A DNA stretch of 17,966 nucleotides from an uncultured Sphingopyxis sp. (lineage in GTDB: Bacteria > Pseudomonadota > Alphaproteobacteria > Sphingomonadales > Sphingomonadaceae), in contig CALFXW010000242.1 of assembly GCA_937957805.1 (NCBI GenBank), forward strand, positions 1-17,966, written 5' to 3'. A program made the position numbers and the translations under genes. Each line of letters opens with the position of its first letter. Position 1 is the first letter of the stretch. Shown one piece after another: positions 5,776 through 13,869 of the stretch. Below the pieces are notes generated by a model. It saw nothing but the letters and a program-made list of their open reading frames with translations. It was not told where the DNA came from and did no database searches.

Positions 5776-6978
5776 CTAACTCAGCCTGTCCTTGAAATCG
5801 GTATAGGAAAATGCGCGCACTCGGTGCAGCGCGTCGGTTTCACTGTCCCACAACCAGATGTCGGGCAGGGGGACGCCATTGAAACTATTGGTTTTTACCA
5901 TCGAATAATGCGCCTGGTCGAGGAAGGCGATGCGTTGTCCAATATGCCCGCCGCCCGGCAGATAAAAGTCCCCGATAACATCGCCCGCAAGGCAGCTTGG
6001 CCCGCCAAGGCGCACCGGCGCCGTGCCATCCGCGCCCGTCGCCTCGTGCAGCATGGCCGGGCGGTAAGGTGCCTCTATCACGTCGGGCATGTGGCAGGTC
6101 GCCGAAATATCGGTAATGCCGATGCACATGCCATTGTCGAACAGGTCGAGGATTTCGCCGACCAATATCCCGGCGTCTAGCGCGACTGCTTCGCCCGGCT
6201 CAATCATCACCTCGGCTGACGTTTCTGCCGCCACATCGCGCAGAAACTGCACCAGATCATCGATTTGGTAATCCGCGCGGGTGACATGGTGCCCGCCGCC
6301 AAAATTAATCCACTGCAATTGGCCAAAATAGGGCGCGAGTTTGGGCTTCACCGCCGCCCATGTGCGGGCGAGCGGCGGGAAATCCTGCTCGCACAGGCTG
6401 TGGAAATGGACGCCATCGACACCCGCCATATGTTCGCCCCGCAACTGGCTGATTGGAAAGCCAAGGCGGCTGCACGGCGCGGCAGGGTCATATTTTGCGA
6501 CCTCCCCCTCGCTATGTTCGGGGTTGAGGCGCAGGCCGACCGAAAATATTGTGCCCTTGGCCCGTTCGGCGTCCAAAATGTCAGCAAAGCGCGCAATCTG
6601 TCCGGGCGAATTGAATATGACATGGTCGGACAAAGCGCATATTTCGGGCAGATCCGCCGCCTTATATGCCGCGCAATAGGTGGTGACATGTTTGTCGCCA
6701 TGGGGGCCACCATAAGCTTCCCGCCCCAGCCGCGCTTCATAGAGGCCCGACGCGCAAACACCGTCGAGATAATGGGCAACGACATCGCCCAGCGACCACA
6801 TGGAAAATGCCTTGAGCGCGGCGAGCACCTGCGCGCCCGATCGTATCTTTACATCGGCCAGCCGCATCAAATTGGCGCGGATGCGCGCCACATCGACGAC
6901 AAAGGCGGGCGATGGCACCCGGTTCAGGTCAAATCGGGCAAAAGCCCCCGGATCCCCGGCCTTGGTTTCCATTGCCAT
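5776..6978 (-). CDS. nspC: Carboxy(nor)spermidine decarboxylase
   Basis: This cytosolic fold type III PLP enzyme removes the carboxyl group from carboxyspermidine (or carboxynorspermidine) to give spermidine. Motifs: Lys56 in ALKAF (PLP lysine), HFHSLCE (191-197), NFGGGHH (225-231), EPGEA (260-264) and GGPSCLAGDVIGDF (325-338) with the active-site Cys329. ALKAFS and GGPSCLAGD separate it from ornithine and diaminopimelate decarboxylases. The ATG at 6978 overlaps the stop of the upstream dehydrogenase gene (TGATG); a second ATG at 6972 is also possible. At 400 residues it is slightly longer than the Vibrio enzyme (about 377). It is very likely translated together with the dehydrogenase. The alpha-proteobacterial setting with ornithine decarboxylase favours carboxyspermidine as substrate over carboxynorspermidine. 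Confidence 0.94.
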   Translation of the reverse strand: MAMETKAGDPGAFARFDLNRVPSPAFVVDVARIRANLMRLADVKIRSGAQVLAALKAFSMWSLGDVVAHYLDGVCASGLYEARLGREAYGGPHGDKHVTTYCAAYKAADLPEICALSDHVIFNSPGQIARFADILDAERAKGTIFSVGLRLNPEHSEGEVAKYDPAAPCSRLGFPISQLRGEHMAGVDGVHFHSLCEQDFPPLARTWAAVKPKLAPYFGQLQWINFGGGHHVTRADYQIDDLVQFLRDVAAETSAEVMIEPGEAVALDAGILVGEILDLFDNGMCIGITDISATCHMPDVIEAPYRPAMLHEATGADGTAPVRLGGPSCLAGDVIGDFYLPGGGHIGQRIAFLDQAHYSMVKTNSFNGVPLPDIWLWDSETDALHRVRAFSYTDFKDRLS

Positions 6979-8186
6979 CAAAAATCCAGCGGCGCGGCAA
7001 GTTCGCGCCATTGCCACGGCAAGCCATGCTGGTTCAGCATGTCCATGAAGGGGTCGGGATCCATTTCTTCCATGTTAAAGACGCCCGCCCCGCTCCACGT
7101 GCCGCTGACCATCATCGCCGCGCCGATCATCGCGGGAACGCCGGTGGTGTAACTCACCGCCTGATTGCCGGTTTCGGCAAACGCATCCTCATGGTCACAG
7201 ATATTATAGAGGTAGAGCGTTTTGGCCGCGCCATCATGGCCGACGCCCGTTGCAATAACGCCGATATTGGTCTTGCCCTTGGTCGTTTCCCCAAGGCTCG
7301 ACGGTTCGGGCAGCACCGCCTTTAGAAATTGCAGCGGCACAATTTCGCGCCCCTCATAGATGACCGGGTCAATCCGCGTCATCCCGACATTCTGCAGCAC
7401 CGTCAAATGGGTGATATATTGTTCGCCAAATGTCATCCAGAAACGCGCGCGCTGTAATTCGGGCAAATGTTTGGCGAGGCTTTCCAATTCCTCATGATAC
7501 ATGAGGTACATGGTCTTTTCGCCCACAGCTTCGAAATCAAATTTCTGGCTGACCGACATGGCGGGGGTTTCCACCCAATCGCCATTTTCCCAGTGGCGCG
7601 CGGGCGCGGTCACTTCGCGGATGTTGATTTCCGGGTTGAAATTGGTGGCAAAATGCTGGCCATGGTCGCCGCCATTGCAATCCAAAATGTCGATCGTGTC
7701 GATCCGCGCGAAATGATGTTTTTTGAGCCACATGGCAAAAACGCTGGTGACCCCGGGGTCAAAGCCTGAACCCAAGAGCGCCATCAACCCGGCATCCTTG
7801 AAGCGGTCATGATAGGCCCATTGCCAATGATATTCGAACTTCGCCTCGTCACGCGGTTCGTAATTTGCGGTGTCGAGGTAATGCGCCCCGGTCAGGAGGC
7901 AGGCGTCCATAATCGTCAAATCCTGATAGGGGAGCGCGAGGTTGACGACATGGCTGGCCCCGATGCTGCGGATCAGCGCGGCGGCGGCGGTAACATCATC
8001 CGCATCCACCTCCGCCGTATCAATCGTAACGCCGGTGCGCGCCAGCACCGATTGCGCAATCGCATCGCATTTGAATTTGCGGCGGCTGGCGAGCGTGATT
8101 TTGGAGAAAATCCCTATGTTCATCGCCATTTTATGCACCGCAACCGAACCCACGCCGCCCGCGCCAATCACCAAAACATGCGTCAC
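6978..8186 (-). CDS. Carboxy(nor)spermidine dehydrogenase/synthase (saccharopine dehydrogenase family)
   Basis: This gene encodes 402 residues with an N-terminal Rossmann fold (VLVIGAGGVGS, residues 4-14) followed by the saccharopine dehydrogenase-like C-terminal domain. The family condenses aspartate semialdehyde with putrescine, or diaminopropane, and reduces the imine with NAD(P)H to carboxy(nor)spermidine. Landmark segments include LALPYQDL, HYLDTANYEP, GFDPGVTSVFA and CNGGDHG. The start is GTG at 8186, chosen because GAGGAG lies 8 bases upstream and the reading VTHVLVIGAGG begins right at the Rossmann strand. Reading further upstream has no start with a good ribosome site. It overlaps the decarboxylase gene by one base (TGATG). 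Presence next to nspC and ornithine decarboxylase makes the pathway assignment strong. It diverges from the threonine dehydratase gene across 61 bases. Confidence 0.94.
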   Translation of the reverse strand: MTHVLVIGAGGVGSVAVHKMAMNIGIFSKITLASRRKFKCDAIAQSVLARTGVTIDTAEVDADDVTAAAALIRSIGASHVVNLALPYQDLTIMDACLLTGAHYLDTANYEPRDEAKFEYHWQWAYHDRFKDAGLMALLGSGFDPGVTSVFAMWLKKHHFARIDTIDILDCNGGDHGQHFATNFNPEINIREVTAPARHWENGDWVETPAMSVSQKFDFEAVGEKTMYLMYHEELESLAKHLPELQRARFWMTFGEQYITHLTVLQNVGMTRIDPVIYEGREIVPLQFLKAVLPEPSSLGETTKGKTNIGVIATGVGHDGAAKTLYLYNICDHEDAFAETGNQAVSYTTGVPAMIGAAMMVSGTWSGAGVFNMEEMDPDPFMDMLNQHGLPWQWRELAAPLDF

Positions 8187-8247
8187 AATGAATACTCCTC
8201 GACAGCGCGCTTTGCGCCATAACATCGCGCGCCTATAGGGGAGGGTG
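8187..8247. promoter_or_regulatory. Divergent intergenic region, polyamine genes / threonine dehydratase
   Basis: These 61 bases must hold the start signals for both directions unless promoters lie inside the genes. On the minus strand GAGGAG lies 8 bases before the GTG of the dehydrogenase. On the plus strand AGGGGAG (8237-8243) lies just before the ATG at 8248, and CTATAG (8233-8238) is a weak -10-like match. No operator or clear promoter pair was identified. Confidence 0.4.
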
Positions 8248-9246
8248 ATGGTCGAAAACAGCCCCCAAAATCACCCCGCCCCTCCCCGCGCAGCCAGCCA
8301 CGAAGGGGTCAAACGCGCACTTGCCAAAATTGCGCAATTATTGGCACCAACCCCTTTGCTCCCGCTGGAGGTGGATGGCCGCACCATTTGGTGCAAGGCT
8401 GAAAATCTGCAACCCATTGGTGCGTTCAAGATTCGCGGCGCGTGGCACCGGATGAGCGATTTGACGCCGGATGAGGCGGCGCGCGGCGTTGTCGGCGTGT
8501 CGAGCGGCAACCATGCGCAGGGGGTGGCGTGGGCCGCCAAGCGGCTTGGCATCCACGCAACCATCGTCATGCCGACCGACGCACCGCGCGCGAAAATCGC
8601 GGCGACCGAGGCATTGGGCGCAAAAATTGCTTATTATGACCGGCCAAAGGGCGAAGACCGCGACGCTATCGCCCAGCGTATCGCCGATGAAAATGGCGCG
8701 ACCATCGTCCACGCCTATGCCGACCCGTGGGTGATAGAGGGGCAGGGCAGCATGGGGTTGGAGGCGGCGGAGCAACTAAGCCAGCGCGGCATAGATGGGC
8801 CGGATAATATCATCGCCTGTTGTGCGGGTGGCGGATTGTCGGCGGGTTTGGCGCTCGCCTGTCCCGACGCGGATATCTGGGGGGTGGAGCCAGAGGGGTG
8901 GGACGATGTTGCCCGTTCGCTTGCGGCCGGTGAAATATTGTCGGTTGCCGACATCAGCTTTCCCACCGAATGTGACGCCTTGCAGGCAATGTCCACCAAG
9001 CCGATAAACTTCGCCATTTTACAGGCGCGCGGTGTGCGCGTCGTTTCGGTCACGCGTGCAGAGGTGCGCCATGCGATGCGGCTGGCCTTTGCGCGGCTGC
9101 ACATCGTGCTCGAACCCGGTGGTGCGGCGGCATTGGCGGCGGTGCTGGCGGGCAAGGTGCCGTTGACCGACGCGACGATGGTGACGCTGAGCGGGGGTAA
9201 CGTCGATGCGGATTTGTTCGCCGCAATTTTGAATGAGACGCCTTGA
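8248..9246 (+). CDS. Threonine dehydratase / threonine ammonia-lyase-like PLP enzyme, without ACT domain
   Basis: This predicted cytosolic fold type II PLP enzyme deaminates L-threonine (and often L-serine) to the 2-oxo acid and ammonia. Motifs: Lys61 in GAFKIRGA (Schiff base), SSGNHAQG (85-92), the phosphate-binding loop AGGGLSAG (193-200), and SGGN near the C-terminus (315-318). At 332 residues it has only the catalytic domain and no C-terminal ACT regulatory domain. It thus resembles catabolic or serine/threonine dehydratases rather than the isoleucine-regulated biosynthetic IlvA. Serine racemase or hydroxyaspartate dehydratase activity is possible in this family. ATG at 8248 is preferred; a GTG at 8245 is immediately upstream. 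The stop overlaps the start of the GNAT gene (TGATG), so the two are probably coupled. Confidence 0.9.
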   Translation: MVENSPQNHPAPPRAASHEGVKRALAKIAQLLAPTPLLPLEVDGRTIWCKAENLQPIGAFKIRGAWHRMSDLTPDEAARGVVGVSSGNHAQGVAWAAKRLGIHATIVMPTDAPRAKIAATEALGAKIAYYDRPKGEDRDAIAQRIADENGATIVHAYADPWVIEGQGSMGLEAAEQLSQRGIDGPDNIIACCAGGGLSAGLALACPDADIWGVEPEGWDDVARSLAAGEILSVADISFPTECDALQAMSTKPINFAILQARGVRVVSVTRAEVRHAMRLAFARLHIVLEPGGAAALAAVLAGKVPLTDATMVTLSGGNVDADLFAAILNETP

Positions 9247-9839
9247 TGGAACCCGCCGCCATCCTGACCGCCAGAGCAGATGACACAGCTGAACTGGTGG
9301 CGACATTAGAGGGGGCCTTTCAAAATGACCCGGCGCTAAGCTGGATATTGCCCGACGCGGCGCACCGTGCGCGCGCGCTGCACAGCTTGTTCAGCGTGCT
9401 TGTGCCCGCCGATATGCGGGCTGGCACCGCGCTGCGCAGCGCGGGTGGGGAGGCTGCGGCACTATGGCGCGCACCCGGCCACGCGCACAGCGGGACGGGT
9501 GAATTTCTGCGCACAATATTGCCACTGCTCTTTACCTTTGGTCGGGCTTTGCCGCGCGGGCTGAAAGTGCAAAACGGCATCGACGCACATCGGCCCAAGG
9601 GGCGTTTTTGGTATCTCCATTATGTCGGCGTCCACCCCGACTATCAGGGCAAGGGGCATGGCGGGCGGATTATCCGCACGCAAACCGCGCTGGCGGATGC
9701 GCAAAATCTGCCCTGTTGGCTGGAAACCGCAACGGCCCAAAATGTCGGCCTTTATCAGCGGCTCGGCTTTGCAACTGTGGTCGAATGGGATGTGCCGGGC
9801 GGCGGCCCCCATTTCTGGGGGATGACGCGCAAGGGTTAG
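9246..9839 (+). CDS. GNAT family N-acetyltransferase
   Basis: This gene encodes a 197-residue protein with the GNAT fold. The acetyl-CoA-binding motif A is LHYVGVHPDYQGKGHGGRII (124-143), including Q134 and GKGHG. LETATAQNVGLYQRLGF (159-175) is the following motif B, common to small-molecule acetyltransferases. Substrate is not predictable from the sequence. The ATG at 9246 overlaps the dehydratase TGA, so translation is likely coupled. Such linkage hints at related metabolism or only at shared expression (inference). The end overlaps the convergent hemA stop: TAG at 9837-9839 against hemA TAA at 9838-9836. Confidence 0.88.
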   Translation: MEPAAILTARADDTAELVATLEGAFQNDPALSWILPDAAHRARALHSLFSVLVPADMRAGTALRSAGGEAAALWRAPGHAHSGTGEFLRTILPLLFTFGRALPRGLKVQNGIDAHRPKGRFWYLHYVGVHPDYQGKGHGGRIIRTQTALADAQNLPCWLETATAQNVGLYQRLGFATVVEWDVPGGGPHFWGMTRKG

Positions 9840-11056
9840 GCAGCCTCCGCCAATTTGAGGTCGAGCCTGTCCCAGATTTCGACCAACGCTTCGGTCAGTT
9901 CGCGCATCATGGCCGCGTCATGCGTCGGCCCTGGTGTGAAGCGCAGCCGTTCGGTGCCGCGCGGCACGGTCGGGAAATTGATCGGCTGGACATAAACGCC
10001 ATATTCGGTCAGCAAAATATCGCTGATTTTCTTGGCGCGTATCGGGTCGCCGACCATCAGCGGGACAATGTGGGTGACGCTGTCCATAACCGGCAGGCCC
10101 GCGTCGCGGAACATGGATTTCAGCATCGCCGCGCTTGCCTGTTGCGCGTTACGCTCCACGCTCGACGCCTTGAGGTGACGGACGGAGGCGAGCGCACCTG
10201 CGACCAGCACCGGCGACAGGCTGGTGGTGAAAATAAACCCCGGCGCATAGCTGCGGATGACGTCGATAATCACCTGATCGGCGGCGATATAACCGCCCAT
10301 GACGCCAACCGCCTTGGCCAAAGTGCCCTCAATAATCGTCACCCGATGGGCAATGCCATCGCGGTCGGTAATCCCGCCGCCGCGCGGGCCGTACATGCCG
10401 ACGGCATGGACTTCATCGCAGTAAGTGAGCGCGGCAAATTCATCCGCCAGATCGCATATTTCAGCGATTGGCGCGATGTCGCCATCCATCGAATAAACGC
10501 CTTCAAAGGCGATAAGCTTGGGCGCTTCAGGGTCTGCGGCGGTCAATAATTCACGCAGATGCGCCAGGTCATTATGGCGGAAAACCTGCTTTTCACAGCC
10601 CGAATTGCGAATGCCCGCAATCATCGACGCATGGTTCAATTCGTCGGAAAAGATGATGCAACCCGGCAGCACCTTACCCAAAGTGGCAAGCGTTGCTTCG
10701 TTCGAAATATAGCCCGAGGTAAAGAGCAACGCCCCCTCTTTACCGTGAAGGTCGGCCAGTTCCGCTTCCAAATCGACATGATAATGGGTGTTGCCGCCGA
10801 TATTGCGCGTGCCGCCTGACCCTGCGCCCACATCGTGCAAGGCCGCTTCCATGGCGGCGATGACATCGGGGTGTTGCCCCATCGACAGATAATCGTTCGA
10901 ACACCAGACGGTGATCGGCTTTGGCCCATTATGGCCGGCAAAACAGCGCGCGTTGGGGAATGCCCCCTTGTTGCGCAAAATGTCGATGAAAACGCGGTAC
11001 CGCCCCTCGGCATGCAAACGGTCAATCGCCTTTTCAAAGATACGATTATAGTCCAT
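9836..11056 (-). CDS. hemA: 5-aminolevulinate synthase
   Basis: This enzyme condenses glycine and succinyl-CoA to 5-aminolevulinate with PLP, the first step of heme synthesis by the C4 (Shemin) route typical of Alphaproteobacteria. The 406 residues show NDYLSMGQHP (54-63), SGGTRNIGGN (80-89), SDELNHASM (137-145), DEVHAVGMYG (214-223) and Lys248 in TLAKAVGVMGGY, the Schiff-base lysine at the same number as in the Rhodobacter enzyme. Absence of a CoA ligase signature and the start MDYNRIFEKAIDRL separate it from 2-amino-3-ketobutyrate CoA ligase and BioF. ATG at 11056; AGGA lies about 13 bases upstream, which is loose. It follows murI on the same strand after 83 bases. TTGACG (11099-11094) could be a -35, but no well-spaced -10 is seen. 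Confidence 0.97.
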   Translation of the reverse strand: MDYNRIFEKAIDRLHAEGRYRVFIDILRNKGAFPNARCFAGHNGPKPITVWCSNDYLSMGQHPDVIAAMEAALHDVGAGSGGTRNIGGNTHYHVDLEAELADLHGKEGALLFTSGYISNEATLATLGKVLPGCIIFSDELNHASMIAGIRNSGCEKQVFRHNDLAHLRELLTAADPEAPKLIAFEGVYSMDGDIAPIAEICDLADEFAALTYCDEVHAVGMYGPRGGGITDRDGIAHRVTIIEGTLAKAVGVMGGYIAADQVIIDVIRSYAPGFIFTTSLSPVLVAGALASVRHLKASSVERNAQQASAAMLKSMFRDAGLPVMDSVTHIVPLMVGDPIRAKKISDILLTEYGVYVQPINFPTVPRGTERLRFTPGPTHDAAMMRELTEALVEIWDRLDLKLAEAA

Positions 11057-11139
11057 TTTCTTGCTTTTCCTGCCTTTTAAGCCGCCTCGATAACGTCAAG
11101 CGGTGGATATTTCCAGCGCGAACTATTCGCAATTACGCG
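11057..11139 (-). promoter_or_regulatory. murI-hemA spacer with a weak promoter candidate
   Basis: Reading on the minus strand, the 83 bases after the murI stop contain a small perfect hairpin (GCGAA-TAG-TTCGC, 11130-11118). They then hold TTGACG (11099-11094), a good alphaproteobacterial -35. The best -10-like hexamer, TAAAAG, is only 14 bases away, which is too close for a normal promoter. hemA may therefore be read from its own imperfect promoter or from murI. Confidence 0.25.
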
Positions 11140-11949
11140 TTAAAGCGCCTCGACAGACGCAAAGCCGAGCGCCGCAAAACTTTGCCAGGCCGCGCCCAAT
11201 TGTTCGGCCTGCCCGTTGATAATCATGCGTCGATAGGGGGCATCGACCGGCCAATCCTGTCCGGCGGTCAGTTGTGCGATGCGTCGGGCGATCCCCGCGC
11301 TACCATCAAAAAAACGCACATCGGCGCCAAAAATCTGCTGGGCAGCCTCGTCCAATTCGGGGCGGAGTAAGGGAAAATGGGTGCAGGCAAGGACGATTGA
11401 GTCGATCACCTCCCCGCCCGGCTGGTCGCGCAGCGCCATCAATGCCGCGCGCAGCACCTGTGTTTCCACCCCCAAGCCGCGCAATTTTGCCTCTGCCGCG
11501 CCGACCAGTGTGCCCGCACCGTGGCGCAGCACCCGACAATCGGGCGCATGGTCGGCGATGAGCTGGTCGAGATAGGGTTGGCGCACCGTCGCCTCGGTGC
11601 CCAAAACGCCGATGGTGCGGCTGTTGCTGGCCAGAGCGGCGGGTTTGATTGCGGGCACGGTGCCGACAAATTGTGTGTCGAGCGCGGCGCGCACATGGCC
11701 AAGCGCTATCGTCGATGCTGTGTTGCAGGCGATGACCGCCAATCGCGGACGCACCCGTTCGACCAGCCGGCCAAGCAGCGCCGATACCCGCGTGCCAACC
11801 TCTGCCTCGCTCTTCTCCCCATAGGGCAGGCCAGCAAAGTCGCAGGCATAAATCACCGGCATCTGCGGGATCAGCGCCAGCGCGGGTTGCAACACCGACA
11901 GGCCGCCCAGCCCGGAATCAAAAAACAGGATCGGCGCTTCGCTATGCAT
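11140..11949 (-). CDS. murI: Glutamate racemase
   Basis: This gene supplies D-glutamate for peptidoglycan by cofactor-independent racemisation in the cytosol. The 269 residues carry FFDSGLGGLSV (9-19, with Asp11), the first catalytic cysteine Cys75 in ACNTAS and the second Cys189 in ACTHFPLL. PYGEKS (43-48) and AGTLVG (145-150) are further family landmarks. ATG at 11949 was chosen because AGGGGGC lies about 7 bases upstream. A longer reading from a TTG at 11985 has no such site. The length is normal. It diverges from plsY across 108 bases and is followed by hemA. Confidence 0.96.
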   Translation of the reverse strand: MHSEAPILFFDSGLGGLSVLQPALALIPQMPVIYACDFAGLPYGEKSEAEVGTRVSALLGRLVERVRPRLAVIACNTASTIALGHVRAALDTQFVGTVPAIKPAALASNSRTIGVLGTEATVRQPYLDQLIADHAPDCRVLRHGAGTLVGAAEAKLRGLGVETQVLRAALMALRDQPGGEVIDSIVLACTHFPLLRPELDEAAQQIFGADVRFFDGSAGIARRIAQLTAGQDWPVDAPYRRMIINGQAEQLGAAWQSFAALGFASVEAL

Positions 11950-12057
11950 CGCCCGCCCCCTAAACCCCTGCGCGTCAGACGGCAATCACCCCTTGCCGAT
12001 GGTGCGATGCTGCGGCACAAAGCGCGCGATGTTGGCGGATGGGGAAGGGCGCGCGAA
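11950..12057. promoter_or_regulatory. Divergent intergenic region, murI / plsY
   Basis: This 108-bp spacer lies between divergently transcribed murI and plsY, so promoters for both are expected here. GGGGAAGG at 12041-12048 is a plausible ribosome site for plsY, about 9 bases before its ATG. On the minus strand AGGGGGC serves murI. I could not pick convincing -10/-35 pairs by eye. Confidence 0.35.
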
Positions 12058-12684
12058 ATGAACCAGCTATGGGAAACCTCGGCGCTGCTTTTCCTGATGG
12101 GTTACCTTCTGGGTTCCATCCCCTTTGGCTTGTTGCTGACGCGCTTTGGCGGCGCGGGCGATATTCGCGCCATTGGTTCGGGCAATATCGGCGCGACCAA
12201 TGTGCTGCGCACCGGGCGCAAGGGGTTGGCGGTGGCGACATTGCTGCTCGACCTTGCGAAGGGCGCGGTGGCGGTGTGCGTTGCGCGCTACATTCTGCCC
12301 GAAGCGGCGGTGGTTGCGGGCGCTGCGGCGGTGATGGGGCATCTTTATCCCATCTGGCTCCGATTTCGGGGTGGTAAGGGGGTGGCGACCTATATGGGGG
12401 TCACGCTGGCGCTCGATTGGCGGCTGGGGGCGATTTATGCGGTGCTGTGGATTTTGGCGCTGCTGGTGACGCGCATTTCTTCGCTGGGCGCGATTGTCGC
12501 GGTCATATCGGTGCCGATTGCCGCCAATTTCATGGGGCGCGGCGATCTGGTGACGATTGGGCTGGCGCTCACACTGCTGGTGCTGTGGCGGCACCGGGAC
12601 AATATTGGCCGGCTGCTGCGCGGCAAGGAACCGCGCATCGGCGGTGGCAAGGCTCCGCCCGCTGATGAAAGCAATGCCGCTTGA
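12058..12684 (+). CDS. plsY: Glycerol-3-phosphate acyltransferase PlsY
   Basis: This integral inner-membrane enzyme transfers the acyl group from acyl-phosphate to glycerol-3-phosphate, giving lysophosphatidate for phospholipid synthesis. The 208 residues have several hydrophobic segments and the family signatures GSIPFG (19-24), GSGNIGATN (40-48) and HLYPIWLRFRGGKGVAT (95-111), plus HRDNIGRLL near the end (179-187). These are the conserved substrate-binding loops of PlsY. The ATG at 12058 starts the protein just before the first membrane helix; an upstream extension would run antisense into murI. The stop TGA is shared with the TTG start of dprA (TTGA), which suggests coupled translation. 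Confidence 0.96.
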   Translation: MNQLWETSALLFLMGYLLGSIPFGLLLTRFGGAGDIRAIGSGNIGATNVLRTGRKGLAVATLLLDLAKGAVAVCVARYILPEAAVVAGAAAVMGHLYPIWLRFRGGKGVATYMGVTLALDWRLGAIYAVLWILALLVTRISSLGAIVAVISVPIAANFMGRGDLVTIGLALTLLVLWRHRDNIGRLLRGKEPRIGGGKAPPADESNAA

Positions 12685-13769
12685 CCCCAGCGGGTGAACG
12701 GCTGGCGCGGTTGCGCCTCGCGCGGACACGCGGCATCGGCCCGGTTAGTTTTCGGCAATTGCTGCAACGCTTTGGATCGGCAGAGGCGGCGCTCATCGCG
12801 CTACCCGACCTGATGCAGCGCGGTGGCACGCGCGCCACGCCATTTTCACTCGACGCCGCGCAGGCGGAAGGTGCGGCGCTTGCCGCGCATGAAGGACGGC
12901 ACCTGATCTGGGGCGATGCGGATTATCCAGCCTTGCTGGCGGCGATGGGCGATGCGCCCCCGGTGCTGATTGTGGCGGGCGACACCGGCCTTGCCATGCG
13001 GCGCTGCGTGGCAATGGTCGGCGCGCGCAACGCATCGGCAGCGGCCTGCCGATTTGCCCGAACATTGGCGGCAGAACTGGGCGCGGCGGGTTTTACCGTG
13101 GTAAGCGGGCTGGCGCGCGGGCTGGATGCGGCGGCGCATCAAGGGGCGATGGGCCACGGAACCATTGGCGTGATAGCCAGTGGCATCGACACGGCATTCC
13201 CACCACAAAATGCTGATTTGCAACGCGAAATTGCCAAAAATCATTTGCTGGTGAGCGAATATACCTGTGGCACTGAACCGCTGGCGCGGCACTTCCCGCA
13301 CCGTAACCGCATCATCGCCGGCTTGTGCGAAGGGGTGCTGGTGGTGGAAGCTGCACCGCGTTCGGGCAGCCTGCTCACCGCGCGGATGGCGGGCGATTAT
13401 GGACGCGAAGTCATGGCCGTCCCCGGATCCCCACTCGACCCACGGGCGCAGGGGGGCAATGCCCTGATCCGCGAAGGCGCAACGCTCATCCAGTCCGCCG
13501 CCGATGTGGCGGAGGCATTGGGCAGCTTTATCGACACACCGCGCGTCGCCGCGCCGATGGAGCAGGCGGTGTTGCCCTTTGCCACGAACGAGCCGGATGA
13601 CAGCGCGCGCACTAGCCTGTTGCAACTTTTGGGGCCGGTCGCTGTCGGGGTGGATGAACTGGCGCGCCAGTCGGGCTTGCCGGTGGCACAGGTGCAGATG
13701 CTGCTGATTGAACTCGAACTTGGCGGGCGGTTGACGCAGCATGCGGGCGGGCGGGTTTCGCTTAGCTGA
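12681..13769 (+). CDS. dprA: DNA-processing protein DprA
   Basis: This single-strand DNA-binding protein protects incoming DNA and loads RecA during natural transformation. It is also widespread in bacteria not known to be competent. The 362 residues comprise an N-terminal helical part (residues 8-60), the Rossmann-like DprA core with VGARNAS (113-119), SGLARGLDAAAHQGA (142-156), IGVIASGID (162-170) and FPHRNRIIAGL (205-215), then GSLLTARMA (229-237) and VPGSPLDPRAQGGN (247-260). A C-terminal winged-helix-like domain follows (about 306-362). The start is TTG at 12681: an in-frame TGA sits at 12666 and no ATG or GTG lies near the conserved N-terminus. The TTG overlaps the plsY stop, so reinitiation is likely. 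Confidence 0.95.
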   Translation: MTPAGERLARLRLARTRGIGPVSFRQLLQRFGSAEAALIALPDLMQRGGTRATPFSLDAAQAEGAALAAHEGRHLIWGDADYPALLAAMGDAPPVLIVAGDTGLAMRRCVAMVGARNASAAACRFARTLAAELGAAGFTVVSGLARGLDAAAHQGAMGHGTIGVIASGIDTAFPPQNADLQREIAKNHLLVSEYTCGTEPLARHFPHRNRIIAGLCEGVLVVEAAPRSGSLLTARMAGDYGREVMAVPGSPLDPRAQGGNALIREGATLIQSAADVAEALGSFIDTPRVAAPMEQAVLPFATNEPDDSARTSLLQLLGPVAVGVDELARQSGLPVAQVQMLLIELELGGRLTQHAGGRVSLS

Positions 13770-13869
13770 AAATGGCCTGAAATTTCCCCCTTGACGATGG
13801 CGGATTGGCCCCCGACCCTCGCGCGTGTGTGAAGCGCACCTGCGCCAATAACGGAATGACAGCGAAACC
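13770..13869 (+). promoter_or_regulatory. dprA-topA spacer with possible promoter element
   Basis: This 100-bp gap includes TTGACG (13791-13796), a good match to the -35 of alphaproteobacterial sigma70-type promoters. No good -10 is found 16-18 bases downstream (the region is C-rich). GGA lies before the topA ATG but no strong Shine-Dalgarno is present. It probably carries the topA promoter, but I cannot place it. Confidence 0.3.

Noticed and set aside
9608..10549. A 313-codon plus-strand frame running from the GNAT gene across hemA
   Set aside because: Lies antisense to clear hemA motifs and out of frame with GNAT; composition is typical of a shadow frame.
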